Below the pieces are notes generated by a model, which saw only the letters and a program-made list of their open reading frames with translations, had not been told where the DNA came from and ran no database searches. From positions 1 through 64,000 of the forward strand of contig JAEANN010000042.1 of assembly GCA_016841965.1 (NCBI GenBank): DNA of 64,000 nt, written 5' to 3'. Position 1 is the stretch's first letter. Every line of letters begins with the position of its first letter. The stretch comes from Candidatus Roseilinea mizusawaensis. GTDB lineage: Bacteria > Chloroflexota > Anaerolineae > J036 > Brachytrichaceae. This document shows positions 22,317-35,446 of the stretch, piece by piece. The translations under genes were made by a program, and so were the position numbers.

Positions 22317-22624
22317 TAGGTTTGCGGGGCAAAGTGAAAATTTAAGGTTCGCCGGCGATAACAATGAGGGATGATCCTGCAGCAGCGGGATGTCTCTTAC
22401 GGCGCTTGCGTCGCCGCGGTTGCCGGTTGTGGGCACAGTTGTATCGCGTCGGCAAGATAGATGGGCTGTCAACAAAGCGCTCCTGGTGCGCTGGTGAGCT
22501 GTGTGCTGACTCGTGGCGTGATCTCTCTACGACTGCCATACCGTTTCCAGGCGACTGGCATCTGGAGCAATCACGAGCGAGCGAAACTTTGTACAATCGA
22601 ATTCGAATTAGCCTGGGAGGTAAA
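22317..22624. other. Divergent intergenic region with no gene seen
   Basis: About 300 bases between the distal rrn promoter and the secreted protein's ATG. The ORF track runs through it in frame with the next gene, but the translation is Arg/Cys-rich and unlike a signal peptide. A TACAAT at 22592-22597 is a possible -10 for the secreted protein; its -35 is poor. Confidence 0.6.
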
Positions 22625-24577
22625 ATGCTGGAGATGAATAAGCAAGGTGCGCGCATGCTTCGGCTGATCCTGTTAGTGACGCCAGCAGCAATGATTGCAA
22701 TGCTGCTTGCTGTCGGCGTGGCTTCAGCCATTGAGCAAAGCCGGCCGGCCGGCCAGGTGATCGGCAATTTTCCCGATCGATACGAAGTTAATGACACTGC
22801 AGCTCAGGCCAAGCTTGTCATTGACCCGTCGCCGGTGATTTCGCTCACATTCTATGTAAGCGGAACCGGCATGTGGAACGACACAGACTGGTACTTTTTC
22901 AACGTCAACCCCAATACCATTCTGAATCTGACGGCAGCCAGCACCAACCTGCTCATTTCGGCCAGAGGGTTCCTCTCCGATGGCACAACATCCGTTGGGG
23001 TTTCGACGGATATCGTGGGCGCGTCAACAGTGGTGATTACAAACACCTCGACCGGTGTTCAGCAATACTTCATCCGGGTCACCAACAATAGTTCTGGCAT
23101 CAACGCAGTGTATACGCTGAATTACGCAATTACGCCGGTGCCACCGCCGCCGGCTACCAACACACCCATCCCTGGCCTCAGTCCGGACAGCTATGAACCG
23201 AATGACGACATTGCCGAAGCCGGCGTGCCTACCGGCACCCGCAGCACAGCGAGTTTCATCGCTGTCGGCGGGTCTATTCCAAACCTGAGTTTTACACCGT
23301 TTACGGGGAGAACCTCCGATACAGCCGACTGGTTCCTTGTCTATGGTCGCGCCGGCAGCATCTACCAGATCAACACGAGCAACTTGCAGCCGGGTGTCGA
23401 GACGGTATTGGCCGTTTTTCAACCGGATGGGGTCACGCTGGCGCCGGCCATACTCGGCTCCACCAATCCAAACAATCGCTACATCCCCGGCCAACGCGGG
23501 TCACAGGTGATCGTGCAAATTCCCTTTGACGGCGCTTATTGGATTCGCGTAGTGAACCTGGATTCGTCACCGCGCATCCCTGGCCAGACTTATACGCTCT
23601 CGGCCATCGAGATTGTACAACCCACGCCCACGCCAAGCAACACGCCCCCTCCTGGCCCAACAGCCACCCCATATCCCGGTGGCGCCGACCAGTATGAATA
23701 CAACGGCTGGTTCGACATGGCCACATTGATAGCACCGAACGTGGACTACAAAGGATTGAATTTTGTGCCCTGGAATCCGCCTACCCCAGACACTCAAGAC
23801 AACGACTTTTATCGGTTGCCGGTGAAACAGGGCGTGTACTACTCGTGCTTTACCTTCGAACTCAGCCCCGGCACCGACACCAACATCATTGTGTATAACC
23901 AGGATCAGGTTGCGATCGGCGGCAATGACGATGTCAGCCCGGACAACACTGCGCGTGGCGATTTCTCCAGCCGTTTCACCTGGCTATCTGGCTATACGGG
24001 TTACGCCTATATCCTGTTAGGCCAGGTGAACCCACCACGGGCTAACGAGGGGCAAACACGCGGCTATTCGTTGCGCTGCGACATTGGGTTGCCGGCCACT
24101 CCCACGCCTACCGTGGATCCACGTGGCACACCGACGCCGGCCCCGCCATTCCAACCGCCTACCCCAGAGCCGCCAGAGCCAACTATGACGCCGTATCCGA
24201 CCCCGCGCACAGCACAAAACCTGCCTATCCGGCCAATCCAGCCCACGCCGATTGTCGCGTTGCCACAACCCACGCCACAGCCACGGCGTGTCGCGCTGAA
24301 CGCGCAAATCTATAACGACACCAATCGCAATAATGCCCCTGATCCAGGCGAAGGCATCGCCAATGTGTCGGTGCGGCTATCTGACGAAGCCACCGGACTG
24401 CCGCTGGGGCAGGCCACCACCGATGCTGATGGGCGAGCCGGCCTGGTTATATTCAACAACGGCCCTGTGCGACTGGCCGTCCCCTTGTTTGGCTATTCCA
24501 CGGTGATCGGCGAGGACACGGCCAGCGTGCGCATCGCTGTCGTCTCATCGCCGGAGTTACCGAAGCGCCTGCCCTAA
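22625..24577 (+). CDS. Secreted PPC-like repeat protein with C-terminal SdrD/Cna-B-like domain
   Basis: 650 aa from the ATG at 22625, which has GGGAGG four bases upstream; the ORF-track start at 22364 is 87 codons too early. A signal peptide (MLRLILLVTPAAMIAMLLAVGVASA) is followed by three pre-peptidase-like beta domains, each opened by a related motif: RYEVNDTAAQAK, SYEPNDDIAEAG and QYEYNGWFDMAT. Pro/Thr linkers (PTPTPSNTPPPGPTATPYPG) join them. The last ~100 residues (IYNDTNRNNAPDPGEGIANVSVRL) match the start of SdrD B-like or Cna-B-type surface domains (DxNxxGxxDxGE). There is no protease domain and no LPXTG or membrane anchor visible, so it is probably exported and held by the linkers or secreted. 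Function unknown. Confidence 0.8.
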   Translation: MLEMNKQGARMLRLILLVTPAAMIAMLLAVGVASAIEQSRPAGQVIGNFPDRYEVNDTAAQAKLVIDPSPVISLTFYVSGTGMWNDTDWYFFNVNPNTILNLTAASTNLLISARGFLSDGTTSVGVSTDIVGASTVVITNTSTGVQQYFIRVTNNSSGINAVYTLNYAITPVPPPPATNTPIPGLSPDSYEPNDDIAEAGVPTGTRSTASFIAVGGSIPNLSFTPFTGRTSDTADWFLVYGRAGSIYQINTSNLQPGVETVLAVFQPDGVTLAPAILGSTNPNNRYIPGQRGSQVIVQIPFDGAYWIRVVNLDSSPRIPGQTYTLSAIEIVQPTPTPSNTPPPGPTATPYPGGADQYEYNGWFDMATLIAPNVDYKGLNFVPWNPPTPDTQDNDFYRLPVKQGVYYSCFTFELSPGTDTNIIVYNQDQVAIGGNDDVSPDNTARGDFSSRFTWLSGYTGYAYILLGQVNPPRANEGQTRGYSLRCDIGLPATPTPTVDPRGTPTPAPPFQPPTPEPPEPTMTPYPTPRTAQNLPIRPIQPTPIVALPQPTPQPRRVALNAQIYNDTNRNNAPDPGEGIANVSVRLSDEATGLPLGQATTDADGRAGLVIFNNGPVRLAVPLFGYSTVIGEDTASVRIAVVSSPELPKRLP

Positions 24578-24614
24578 GTAGGCAAATGCGTAGGCAAACG
24601 CCGATCCTGCCGAA

Positions 24615-24680
24615 CAGCCACGCAGCACGCAGCCACGCAGCACGCAGCCACGCCGCAGCCGCCGCAGCGCCGCAGCCGGA
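24615..24680. repeat. CACGCAGC-type short tandem repeat
   Basis: Two and a half copies of CACGCAGCACGCAGC followed by decaying GCCGCAGC units, placed between the secreted-protein gene and the rpoB promoter. No function seen. Confidence 0.8.
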
Positions 24681-24684
24681 GCGT

Positions 24685-24713
24685 TTGACCGAATTCGCCG
24701 ATTTCGTTATAAT
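24685..24713 (+). promoter_or_regulatory. rpoB promoter
   Basis: TTGACC (24685-24690), a 17-base spacer and a perfect TATAAT (24708-24713). Predicted start near 24720, giving an untranslated leader of about 110 bases before rpoB. Confidence 0.85.
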
Positions 24714-24832
24714 TGCCGTTTGCTATGTGATCGAGGCGACCGAAGATTGTCTTCAGTCGCCTTGACCGTGTTATCTGGTGATCTGCGGAGGCAAGTCAGT
24801 AGATTTGTCTCGGTCGAGGATGGTGTATCTGA

Positions 24833-28762
<3,930 letters not shown>

Positions 28763-28795
28763 AGAGTACATTGGGTTTGTGACCGGACACACAGC

Positions 28796-28832
28796 AAACA
28801 GCCTCCCGCAAAGTAAGCGGGAGGCTGTTTTT
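28796..28832 (+). terminator. Terminator after rpoB
   Basis: AAACAGCCTCCCGC and GCGGGAGGCTGTTT form a 14-bp perfect stem with a 7-base loop, ending in TTTTT on the plus strand. It lies between convergent rpoB and the CydA-like gene; the minus strand has a weaker T-run, so it may serve both. Confidence 0.92.
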
Positions 28833-28860
28833 GAGCGCACCTGCCGATGCGCAACGCGCG

Positions 28861-30069
28861 TCAGCGCAGAAACAACAGCGTGTATAGACCAACCAACAGG
28901 AAGAAGGCAAACCAGGCGCCCAACATGCCGGTGGCCACTTTGCCCAATCGCTCAACCCGCAGTGAAATCTGTCCGTCTGGCGTGGCATGCGCCTGATAGA
29001 TCACCAGCGCCAGATATGTGATGACAGCCACGCCGACTAGGGTGGTCACGCTAAATACGGCAATTGATCCCCAGTCAATCTGATAGGGATACTCGGCGAT
29101 GCTATATCCAAAGCGCGCCAGCGAAGCAACACGCAGCGCCTCACGCACCACAGCAACCACCAGCAGGCCGGCCAGCCACACCAACACCGACCAAGCTCGG
29201 CGCTGGGGATGGCCCCTCAACCAGACAAACCAGCCCATGAGCGCCAGGCCCAATGCAACCAGAGGCGCAGCCACCCATGTTGCGCCGAACTCCGGCCCTT
29301 CACTGAGCGCCCAGGCCAGCCCGGTCACTGCATACAGGGGACTGACACTCAACCCTAATTTGCGGCCAAGCTCAGAGACCCAATCGAGAAAGGCCGGCTC
29401 ATTGCTGCGACCGCGCAAATACCAGGCCACAAACTGCAACACCACCGCCAGACTCAAGCCGGCTTGCAACGGCAGCATAAACACCAGCCGCGGCACGTTG
29501 TAGGCATGAAAGGTGATCCCGCGCGTGTCAATCACACCGTTTGGCATGTACCATCCCATCCAGCGATCGGGGCGAATCGACACGCCATGCAGCACGTGCA
29601 TGATCCAGCCGGCGAAGAACAGCAAAACCAACGATGCAACCGCCACGAACAACAAACGCCGGTCATGCTGGCCTCTGAGGTAAAAGAAATAGGCCAGGCT
29701 GTACCCGCCCATCACAACAAAAATAAACCCCACCGACCAGAATCCGGTCAGGGCGTTCGCGGTGTACCACAGCGGATCATAGATTGTCTGCAAAAACAGC
29801 AGCGGCGCAATGCCGGTGACAATTCCCAATCCCAGTGCGTTGGGCGTCAGGCGAGCTGCCAGCCGGCCCAATTGCAGCGCAAAGGCGCTTCTCTGTTGCG
29901 CAAACGCGTAAACCGCAAACAGGCTGGATCCCAACGCCAGCGTAACAAAGAAAATGTGCAACACCCAAGTCGCCACCAGCAGCGCTTGCAGCGCCGGCGG
30001 AAAAAACGGCGCGCCCAACGGGTCGCGCATCATTTTCAACATCTCGCCCACAGTCATCCCGGTGTCCAT
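28861..30069 (-). CDS. CydA-like membrane subunit (bd-family, second subunit)
   Basis: 402 aa, about nine membrane helices. The first helix ALLVATWVLHIFFVTLALGSSLF matches the CydA heme-helix pattern (E. coli ALTAMYHFLFVPLTLGL), placing His38 at the position of heme ligand His19. Later segments include FFAGWIMHVLHGVSI with further His residues and a conserved-looking WMGWYMPNG loop. The long CydA quinol (Q) loop is not evident. It follows the cytochrome c-bearing CydA-like gene by 75 bases, so the two are probably one complex. Surveys of bd oxygen reductases describe pairs of CydA-type subunits (CydA plus CydA') lacking a CydB; this looks like such a pair. Oxygen reduction is inferred, not shown. 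Confidence 0.6.
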   Translation of the reverse strand: MDTGMTVGEMLKMMRDPLGAPFFPPALQALLVATWVLHIFFVTLALGSSLFAVYAFAQQRSAFALQLGRLAARLTPNALGLGIVTGIAPLLFLQTIYDPLWYTANALTGFWSVGFIFVVMGGYSLAYFFYLRGQHDRRLLFVAVASLVLLFFAGWIMHVLHGVSIRPDRWMGWYMPNGVIDTRGITFHAYNVPRLVFMLPLQAGLSLAVVLQFVAWYLRGRSNEPAFLDWVSELGRKLGLSVSPLYAVTGLAWALSEGPEFGATWVAAPLVALGLALMGWFVWLRGHPQRRAWSVLVWLAGLLVVAVVREALRVASLARFGYSIAEYPYQIDWGSIAVFSVTTLVGVAVITYLALVIYQAHATPDGQISLRVERLGKVATGMLGAWFAFFLLVGLYTLLFLR

Positions 30070-30144
30070 ACTTCAATTCCTCAATCTTTGTCAATCTTTG
30101 TCAATCTTTATCTTCATCGATTCCCCCGGTCTCACGCCCAACCT

Positions 30145-31554
30145 TCAGCGACCTGCCTGAGCCACGCTGGTGGCAGCGCCATTGTTCACAAAGGCGGCCA
30201 GATACTCCGCCAGCGCTCGCCGCTCTTGCGGTGTGCCGATAAACGGATGCATGTACGGAAAGCCATGGATCGCTCCGAGGTAAGCGTCAATCTCATCCAC
30301 GGTGGACAGATTGCGCATTCGCAGCAGTTTGGCCTGCGAGCGCAGGTCAAGGGCAACTCCCAAAATGTTTAGTTCGGTCTGCGGACTGATGCTGTGACAC
30401 GAGCCGCACTGTTGAATTACCAGCACGCGCCCCACGGCCACGGTCTGATCCACGTTGCCAAACGTCACACTTGGATCAACGGCCACTTGATCTACATCTG
30501 GGACGAACGGCAAATGCCCCAACATGCCGGTCTGACTCAATCTGTTTTCTTCGCTCTGCACCCCACGGGCCGGCACGTCATTGAAGAGAAGTTGATTCGA
30601 CGAAATGTAGCCGGCAATCACATCAGGCTTGCGCAGCACCTCGCGCGTGCGTTCAGCCCCAAAGATCGCGCCGTACATCACTGCCATCGCCGCCAACGCA
30701 AAGACGCGCCGCTGGCGATTGGGAGCAATAAACGCGAACAGCAAGCCGGCAAACGTTGCAGCAAGCCCAAAGTAGATGATCGGGAACGTCGGCTGAGGAA
30801 TAGCGCGCGAAGGCAAAATGGCGCGCGCATGTTCGGGCAAAGCCGGCTCATACATCGTCAACCACACCAACACACCGCCGATCAACCCCAGCAAGCCGAT
30901 ACCACCCGCATAGCGAATGATCTTCTCGCGCTCAAAGAAACCTTTTGGTAGGCTTGTGGCCACAAATAGCGCCCACGCCGCCATGATGGCGAACATGAAG
31001 TAAAAACGCAGCGCAATTTGCGGCCAGAATGTCGGGTTGAAAAAGCCGTGCAGCGTGTTGCCTGTTTGCAACCACAGGCCGGGAGTGAGCTTAAACGACA
31101 GAATCCCGACAATGATAGACAGGGTGCCTGTGCTCCCCAAGGCCAGAATCCACGCCAGGCGCAAATGGGTTTGTTTGCTGACGCGTCCAAACGTGTAGTA
31201 GTAGGCCATGATTCCAACCACGTCGATGAGAAACATGTACCACTCCGCGCCCCAGAAGAACACGAAGTTGTGAATCAAAGCCGAGATGCCGCGCGGGTTG
31301 GCAGCGGTGGTAGTTTGCCAAATGCCCACGCCGGCCAGCGCACCAAACACATATGCAAATACCAGCAAGCCAAGCGCGCTGCGCTTCAAATATTGATACA
31401 GCTCTTCACGATTCTCGCGCACCGCGCGGCGTTCGATGTATAGATTGAACCAGGCCGCTGCCACGGTGAGATGCGACACCAACACATGAAAGGCAGACGT
31501 AATCGCCACATACAAGGTGGAGTGAATCAAAACCCCTTCCCAAAACGGATACAT
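30145..31554 (-). CDS. CydA-like membrane protein with C-terminal cytochrome c domain
   Basis: 469 aa from the ATG at 31554, codon 8 of the ORF track; a GGAGGT nine bases upstream decides this start. The N-terminal ~300 residues form about eight helices. AITSAFHVLVSHLTVAAAW aligns with the CydA helix carrying heme ligand His19, and FFWGAEWYMFLID may correspond to the segment with Glu99/Glu107. The C-terminal ~90 residues are a cytochrome c domain with CGSCH (about residue 383) and a Met in GFPYMHPF as likely sixth ligand. A hydrophilic stretch of ~60 residues lies between. Electrons would enter from a soluble carrier through heme c rather than from quinol. It is the first gene of a two-gene operon. 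The exact reaction is uncertain. Confidence 0.7.
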   Translation of the reverse strand: MYPFWEGVLIHSTLYVAITSAFHVLVSHLTVAAAWFNLYIERRAVRENREELYQYLKRSALGLLVFAYVFGALAGVGIWQTTTAANPRGISALIHNFVFFWGAEWYMFLIDVVGIMAYYYTFGRVSKQTHLRLAWILALGSTGTLSIIVGILSFKLTPGLWLQTGNTLHGFFNPTFWPQIALRFYFMFAIMAAWALFVATSLPKGFFEREKIIRYAGGIGLLGLIGGVLVWLTMYEPALPEHARAILPSRAIPQPTFPIIYFGLAATFAGLLFAFIAPNRQRRVFALAAMAVMYGAIFGAERTREVLRKPDVIAGYISSNQLLFNDVPARGVQSEENRLSQTGMLGHLPFVPDVDQVAVDPSVTFGNVDQTVAVGRVLVIQQCGSCHSISPQTELNILGVALDLRSQAKLLRMRNLSTVDEIDAYLGAIHGFPYMHPFIGTPQERRALAEYLAAFVNNGAATSVAQAGR

Positions 31555-31740
31555 TCCTAAACGACCTCCGAACATCGACTCAATTTTGCAAGCCGGCCAG
31601 CCATCACATCACAATTCGGACGACTTTGCCCTCACAATCAACGCCCATAAACTTAAAAACGACTTTGACCTTCCGCCAGTGACTTTTCGCAAGGAACGCA
31701 TGTGAGCTTCAGCACATTTCAGCGCCCCTGCACCACAGGC

Positions 31741-31746
31741 TACAAT
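31741..31746 (+). promoter_or_regulatory. -10 box of yggS (near-leaderless)
   Basis: TACAAT ends 8 bases before the ATG of yggS and no Shine-Dalgarno is present, so the transcript would start at or just before the start codon. Confidence 0.55.
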
Positions 31747-31754
31747 CAACCCCC

Positions 31755-32531
31755 ATGAGCGACATTCAGCGCGCGCTGGCGCGTGTGCGCGAGCGCATCG
31801 CGGAAGCTGCGCTACGAGCCGGGCGCGACCCATCCGGCGTGGCTCTTATCGCCGTCTCCAAAACTTTCTCCGCCGAAGCCGTATTGGAAGCCATTGCAGC
31901 CGGCCAACTGGAATTTGGTGAGAATCGCGTCGAAGAAGCCCTGCCCAAGATGGCTGCGGTAAGCCAGTCGACTGCGCTGCGCGCCGTCACAGAATACGGA
32001 ATACAGAATCCACAATCCAGAGTCCAGTGGCATTTGATCGGCCACCTGCAATCGCGCAAGGCCAAAGACGCCGCCGGGCGCTTCGATCTGATCCACTCGG
32101 TGGATTCTGTCCGGCTGGCCGAGACGCTCGACCGGCGAATGGCCGCCCTGTCCCCCGTCGCTCGCCAGGACATCCTGCTCGAATGCAATGTCAGTGGTGA
32201 AACAACCAAGAACGGCTTTGATCTGGCCGGCTGGGAACACAGCGCTGTTAAGCTGAGCAGCTTCGCTGCAGATGTGGCACACATCTGCTCGCTGCCTCAT
32301 CTGCGCGTACTTGGACTGATGACGATGGCGCCCATCGTTGAACACCCCGATCAGGCCAAGCCGTTCTTTGCCAGTCTGCGGGCGCTGCGCGACGCCCTGG
32401 CCGAACAATTGGCGGACACACCTCTGCCCCATCTGTCAATGGGCATGACCGACGACTTCGAAGCTGCCATCGCCGAAGGCGCAACGCTGGTGCGCATTGG
32501 GCGCGCCATCTTTGGGGCCCGGCATCCATAA
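31755..32531 (+). CDS. yggS: YggS-family pyridoxal phosphate homeostasis protein
   Basis: PLP-binding protein of alanine-racemase fold type III, 258 aa. The PLP Lys is in LIAVSKTFSAEAV (about residue 36), followed by GENRVEEAL, WHLIGHLQSRKAK, LLECNVSGETTKNGF, LRVLGLMTMAP and the phosphate-binding LSMGMTDDFEAAIAEGATLVRIGRAIFG. Family members buffer PLP and amino acid pools and have no known catalysis. About residues 80-90 (TEYGIQNPQSRVQ) are a small insertion encoded by a run of AATACAGAATCC-like DNA. cca starts 11 bases after the stop, so the two are likely co-transcribed. Confidence 0.93.
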   Translation: MSDIQRALARVRERIAEAALRAGRDPSGVALIAVSKTFSAEAVLEAIAAGQLEFGENRVEEALPKMAAVSQSTALRAVTEYGIQNPQSRVQWHLIGHLQSRKAKDAAGRFDLIHSVDSVRLAETLDRRMAALSPVARQDILLECNVSGETTKNGFDLAGWEHSAVKLSSFAADVAHICSLPHLRVLGLMTMAPIVEHPDQAKPFFASLRALRDALAEQLADTPLPHLSMGMTDDFEAAIAEGATLVRIGRAIFGARHP

Positions 32532-32542
32532 GCCGATTCGCC

Positions 32543-34114
32543 ATGTTATCCGCCTCTCTTCCCCCCCTGCCCCATCACACCTTGTTGAAGGATATTCGGG
32601 CCTTGAGTCAGGCGCACCAGATGCCTGTCTTGCTAGTGGGCGGCGCAGTGCGTGACTGGTTGATCGGCGCGGCATCGGCGGACCTGGACTTTGCCGTACA
32701 GGGCAACGCCATTGCCCTGGCCCGCGCAGTCGCCAATGTGTTGGGCGGTCATTTCTATGTGCTGGATCACGCGCGAGGCGCCGCGCGCGTGATTTTAAGA
32801 ACGGACGGGCAAGCCCATCTCTCGAACATCGCCACGCCATCTTCGCTGATCCTGGACTTTTCGACATGTCGTGGCGCAACATGGGAAGATGACCTGCTGG
32901 GTCGCGATTTCACCATCAATGCGATCGCGCTGGATTTGCGCGCGCTCGATCTGGGGTCGCCCGACTGCAAGTCGCCCGACTCCAAGTCGCCCGACTCCAA
33001 GTCGCCCGACCTGGGGCATCGGGTATTGCTCGACCCGACCGGGGGCCTGGCCGATCTCAGCCGGCGCATCATTCGCCAGGTGCGGCCCAACGCGATTGCC
33101 GGCGATCCAGTGCGCGCCCTGCGCGCTGCGCGTCTGGCGCTGGCGCTGGCCGCCACGATCGAACCCGACACAGCCAGGGCGATGCGTCAGGCTGCTGCGC
33201 ACATGAGCCGGCCCAGCCCGGAACGGGTGCGCGATGAGCTGATGAAGCTGCTAGAGCTGCCCAATGCGGCGCAGGGTGTGCGTCTGTTAGATTCATGTGA
33301 GCTGCTGGGCGCCATTGTGCCGGAGATCAAGGCGATGCGCGCTTGCACACCCGCGTCGCCGCATGTCTTCAACGTGTTAGAACACACCTTTGTGGTGATG
33401 GATTACGCCGATCGCCTTCTGGCCGGCCAGTTTGCGGCTGATCTGTGCTTTGCGCCCGACGGGGCGCAGTGGGCAAAGCTGACGGATCATTTCGCGCAGT
33501 CTGTAACAGGCGAGCGATCACGGGCGGCCCTCTTTCGCTTTGCGCTGCTCTTGCATGACAGCGGCAAGCCGGCCACACACGTAATGGACGCACAGGGCAA
33601 TCTGTTCTTCCCCAACCACGCGGCAGCAGGCGCCGAGCTGGCCGGCCGGCGCGCGCGCGCGCTTAAACTAAGCAACGACGAGACGCGCCGTGTTGGGTTG
33701 ATCGTCCGCCATCACACACGCCCAAACCAGATGGCACGCACCGGCGAGACATCTCTTCGTGCGCTCTACCATCTGTGGCGCGACGCCGGCGATTGCATGC
33801 CCGAACTGGCATTGTTGTGCGTGGCCGACGGCATGGGCAAGGCCGGCGCAAACACGCCCCTTGAAGATCGCCAGCGACGTGGCCGCATGGCCAAATGGAT
33901 CCTGGACACTTACTACACCCGCTTCGCGCCAGCAGTAGCCCCACAACCGTTGATACAGGGCGAAGATGTGCTGGCGCTAGGTATCGCCCCCGGCCCGAAG
34001 ATCGGCCAGATGATCGAGTCTGTGCGCGAAGCACAAATGGCCGGCGACATTACCACGCGGGCTGAGGCCCTTGCCATGCTGCGTCTGATAGCCGACGACA
34101 GCCGGCGGCCGTGA
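32543..34114 (+). CDS. cca: CCA-adding enzyme / tRNA nucleotidyltransferase with HD domain
   Basis: Class II nucleotidyltransferase, 523 aa. Head domain has LLVGGAVRDWLIG and the catalytic ADLDFAV (DxD); the neck has DPVRALRAARLALAL; the HD phosphohydrolase domain has LLLHDSGKPATH near residue 340. It would add or repair the CCA end of tRNAs. All three tRNA genes in this window lack encoded CCA, consistent with need for it. An in-frame 15-bp tandem repeat inserts (KSPDS)n at about residues 138-156 between the head and neck. The second catalytic motif lies just before it, so the insert is probably a surface loop. Confidence 0.88.
   Translation: MLSASLPPLPHHTLLKDIRALSQAHQMPVLLVGGAVRDWLIGAASADLDFAVQGNAIALARAVANVLGGHFYVLDHARGAARVILRTDGQAHLSNIATPSSLILDFSTCRGATWEDDLLGRDFTINAIALDLRALDLGSPDCKSPDSKSPDSKSPDLGHRVLLDPTGGLADLSRRIIRQVRPNAIAGDPVRALRAARLALALAATIEPDTARAMRQAAAHMSRPSPERVRDELMKLLELPNAAQGVRLLDSCELLGAIVPEIKAMRACTPASPHVFNVLEHTFVVMDYADRLLAGQFAADLCFAPDGAQWAKLTDHFAQSVTGERSRAALFRFALLLHDSGKPATHVMDAQGNLFFPNHAAAGAELAGRRARALKLSNDETRRVGLIVRHHTRPNQMARTGETSLRALYHLWRDAGDCMPELALLCVADGMGKAGANTPLEDRQRRGRMAKWILDTYYTRFAPAVAPQPLIQGEDVLALGIAPGPKIGQMIESVREAQMAGDITTRAEALAMLRLIADDSRRP
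32956..33010 (+). repeat. In-frame 15-bp tandem repeat within cca
   Basis: GTCGCCCGACTCCAA is repeated 3.7 times (first copy TGCAA at the end, others TCCAA). It encodes SPDCK-SPDSK-SPDSK-SPD. Copy number may vary between strains. Confidence 0.95.
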
Positions 34115-34192
34115 AAAGGGCCGGTCTCGGACGGCGCGCCCAGAAAAACGACGCCGGCGACAGACCCCTAGCACTGAAGTGCGCCGGCAGCT

Positions 34193-35434
34193 TTACCTCA
34201 GCCCACCAGAGAAGGCCACTGCCCACAACCAGTTCACAATGGCGTGAAAGACAGCCGGCGTCGCTACGTTGCGGGTAGCAATGTAGGTGCGCGCGTAGAA
34301 AATGCCGGCCACCGTTGCCAATACAAAGTACCAGCCAACGTCAGGCGGGTTGTTCAGGTGCGCCAGGCCGAAAATGATGGAAGACACGACCACTGCACTT
34401 GCCTCTGGCAAGCGCAGGGTTTGATCGAGGTAGCGGAAGATTGTCCCGCGAAACAGAATTTCCTCCGGCAGAGCAACGAAGACCAATCCAGTCAGCAGGC
34501 TGATCGCTGCTTCGAACGGCGTCTGTGTGGCAAGGGCCGGCGCCAGAAAACCGCTGAACAGACCAACCGGCACGCTCACCACGGCCAGCAGAATCAGGTT
34601 GCTGGCAACAAGGCTCACGCCACGCGCCGTTGGCCGGAACGACAGGCCCATTCCCTGAAACTGACCAGAAACGGCCAGCACAAACAAGAAAAGCGGCAAC
34701 ACAGCCATCTGAAAATAGCCGGCCCCTTGCGCCAAGGACAACGGGAAATCGGGAAACGCTTGGAACTCCACTGCGTACCACACCGACAACACGGCGCACA
34801 CAAAAAGGAAATTTAGCTTGCGTTTCTGTTCGCGGCCGGTCAGTGCAAGCAGCACAATCGGAATCATGAATGCGCCGGCGCGCAAGACGGCGTCAGCCGG
34901 TTCGATCGTCTGATTACGGGTCAACGGCAATACCAGCGGAGTAGCAACAGTGATCACCCCCAGCAACACATCACTGCGCCGGAACTGTGGTGTGTTAATG
35001 ATGGCGATGGCCGACGGCAGATAGATCAAAATGCCGGATGTCAGCAGATCCGTTGCATTTAGCGCCTCGTTCATCTGGGCGTACAGGACAAAGGGCGCCA
35101 GAATGATCAGCGGCGCGAGCGATAGTGCGACCGGCTCGACCTGCGCCGCGTGGCGCAAGGCGCGAGCCACCGGCGCAACACTCGCCAGCAGGAAACCGCC
35201 CAGAAATACAGCAAACACGAGCAGGGGAAACATCGGCGGCCCATTCAGCGGCTCGCCGAGCTGTTGAGCAAACAGCACAACGAGCGCCGCCCAAATCACC
35301 AGCCGCACCCCCCAATCCCATACGCCAGTAACCGCTTGCGACACCCGTGCATCAGGCTGTGACCTTTCCTGTGCTGCGTTTTGCTGAGCAGAGCGCGCGG
35401 CGGCAGATGATTCCGTCTCGGACAGCGAATTCAT
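34193..35434 (-). CDS. CPBP-family intramembrane metalloprotease
   Basis: Abi/CAAX-type glutamic protease-like membrane protein. From the ATG at 35434 (codon 8 of the ORF track, placed right at a predicted transcript start) it is 413 aa with about ten helices. The three family motifs are near the C-terminus: LPEEILFRGTIFRYL (EExxxR), IIFGLAHLNN (FxxxH) and AVFHAIVNWLW (HxxxN/B). The N-terminal ~55 residues are a hydrophilic Ser/Ala/Gln-rich tail. Members cleave membrane peptides or act in bacteriocin resistance; the substrate here is unknown. It is convergent with cca. Confidence 0.85.
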   Translation of the reverse strand: MNSLSETESSAAARSAQQNAAQERSQPDARVSQAVTGVWDWGVRLVIWAALVVLFAQQLGEPLNGPPMFPLLVFAVFLGGFLLASVAPVARALRHAAQVEPVALSLAPLIILAPFVLYAQMNEALNATDLLTSGILIYLPSAIAIINTPQFRRSDVLLGVITVATPLVLPLTRNQTIEPADAVLRAGAFMIPIVLLALTGREQKRKLNFLFVCAVLSVWYAVEFQAFPDFPLSLAQGAGYFQMAVLPLFLFVLAVSGQFQGMGLSFRPTARGVSLVASNLILLAVVSVPVGLFSGFLAPALATQTPFEAAISLLTGLVFVALPEEILFRGTIFRYLDQTLRLPEASAVVVSSIIFGLAHLNNPPDVGWYFVLATVAGIFYARTYIATRNVATPAVFHAIVNWLWAVAFSGGLR

Positions 35435-35440
35435 CCCAGC

Positions 35441-35446
35441 ATTGTA
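35441..35446 (-). promoter_or_regulatory. -10 box of the CPBP protease gene (leaderless)
   Basis: TACAAT on the minus strand ends 6 bases before the ATG at 35434. No Shine-Dalgarno fits. Confidence 0.5.
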
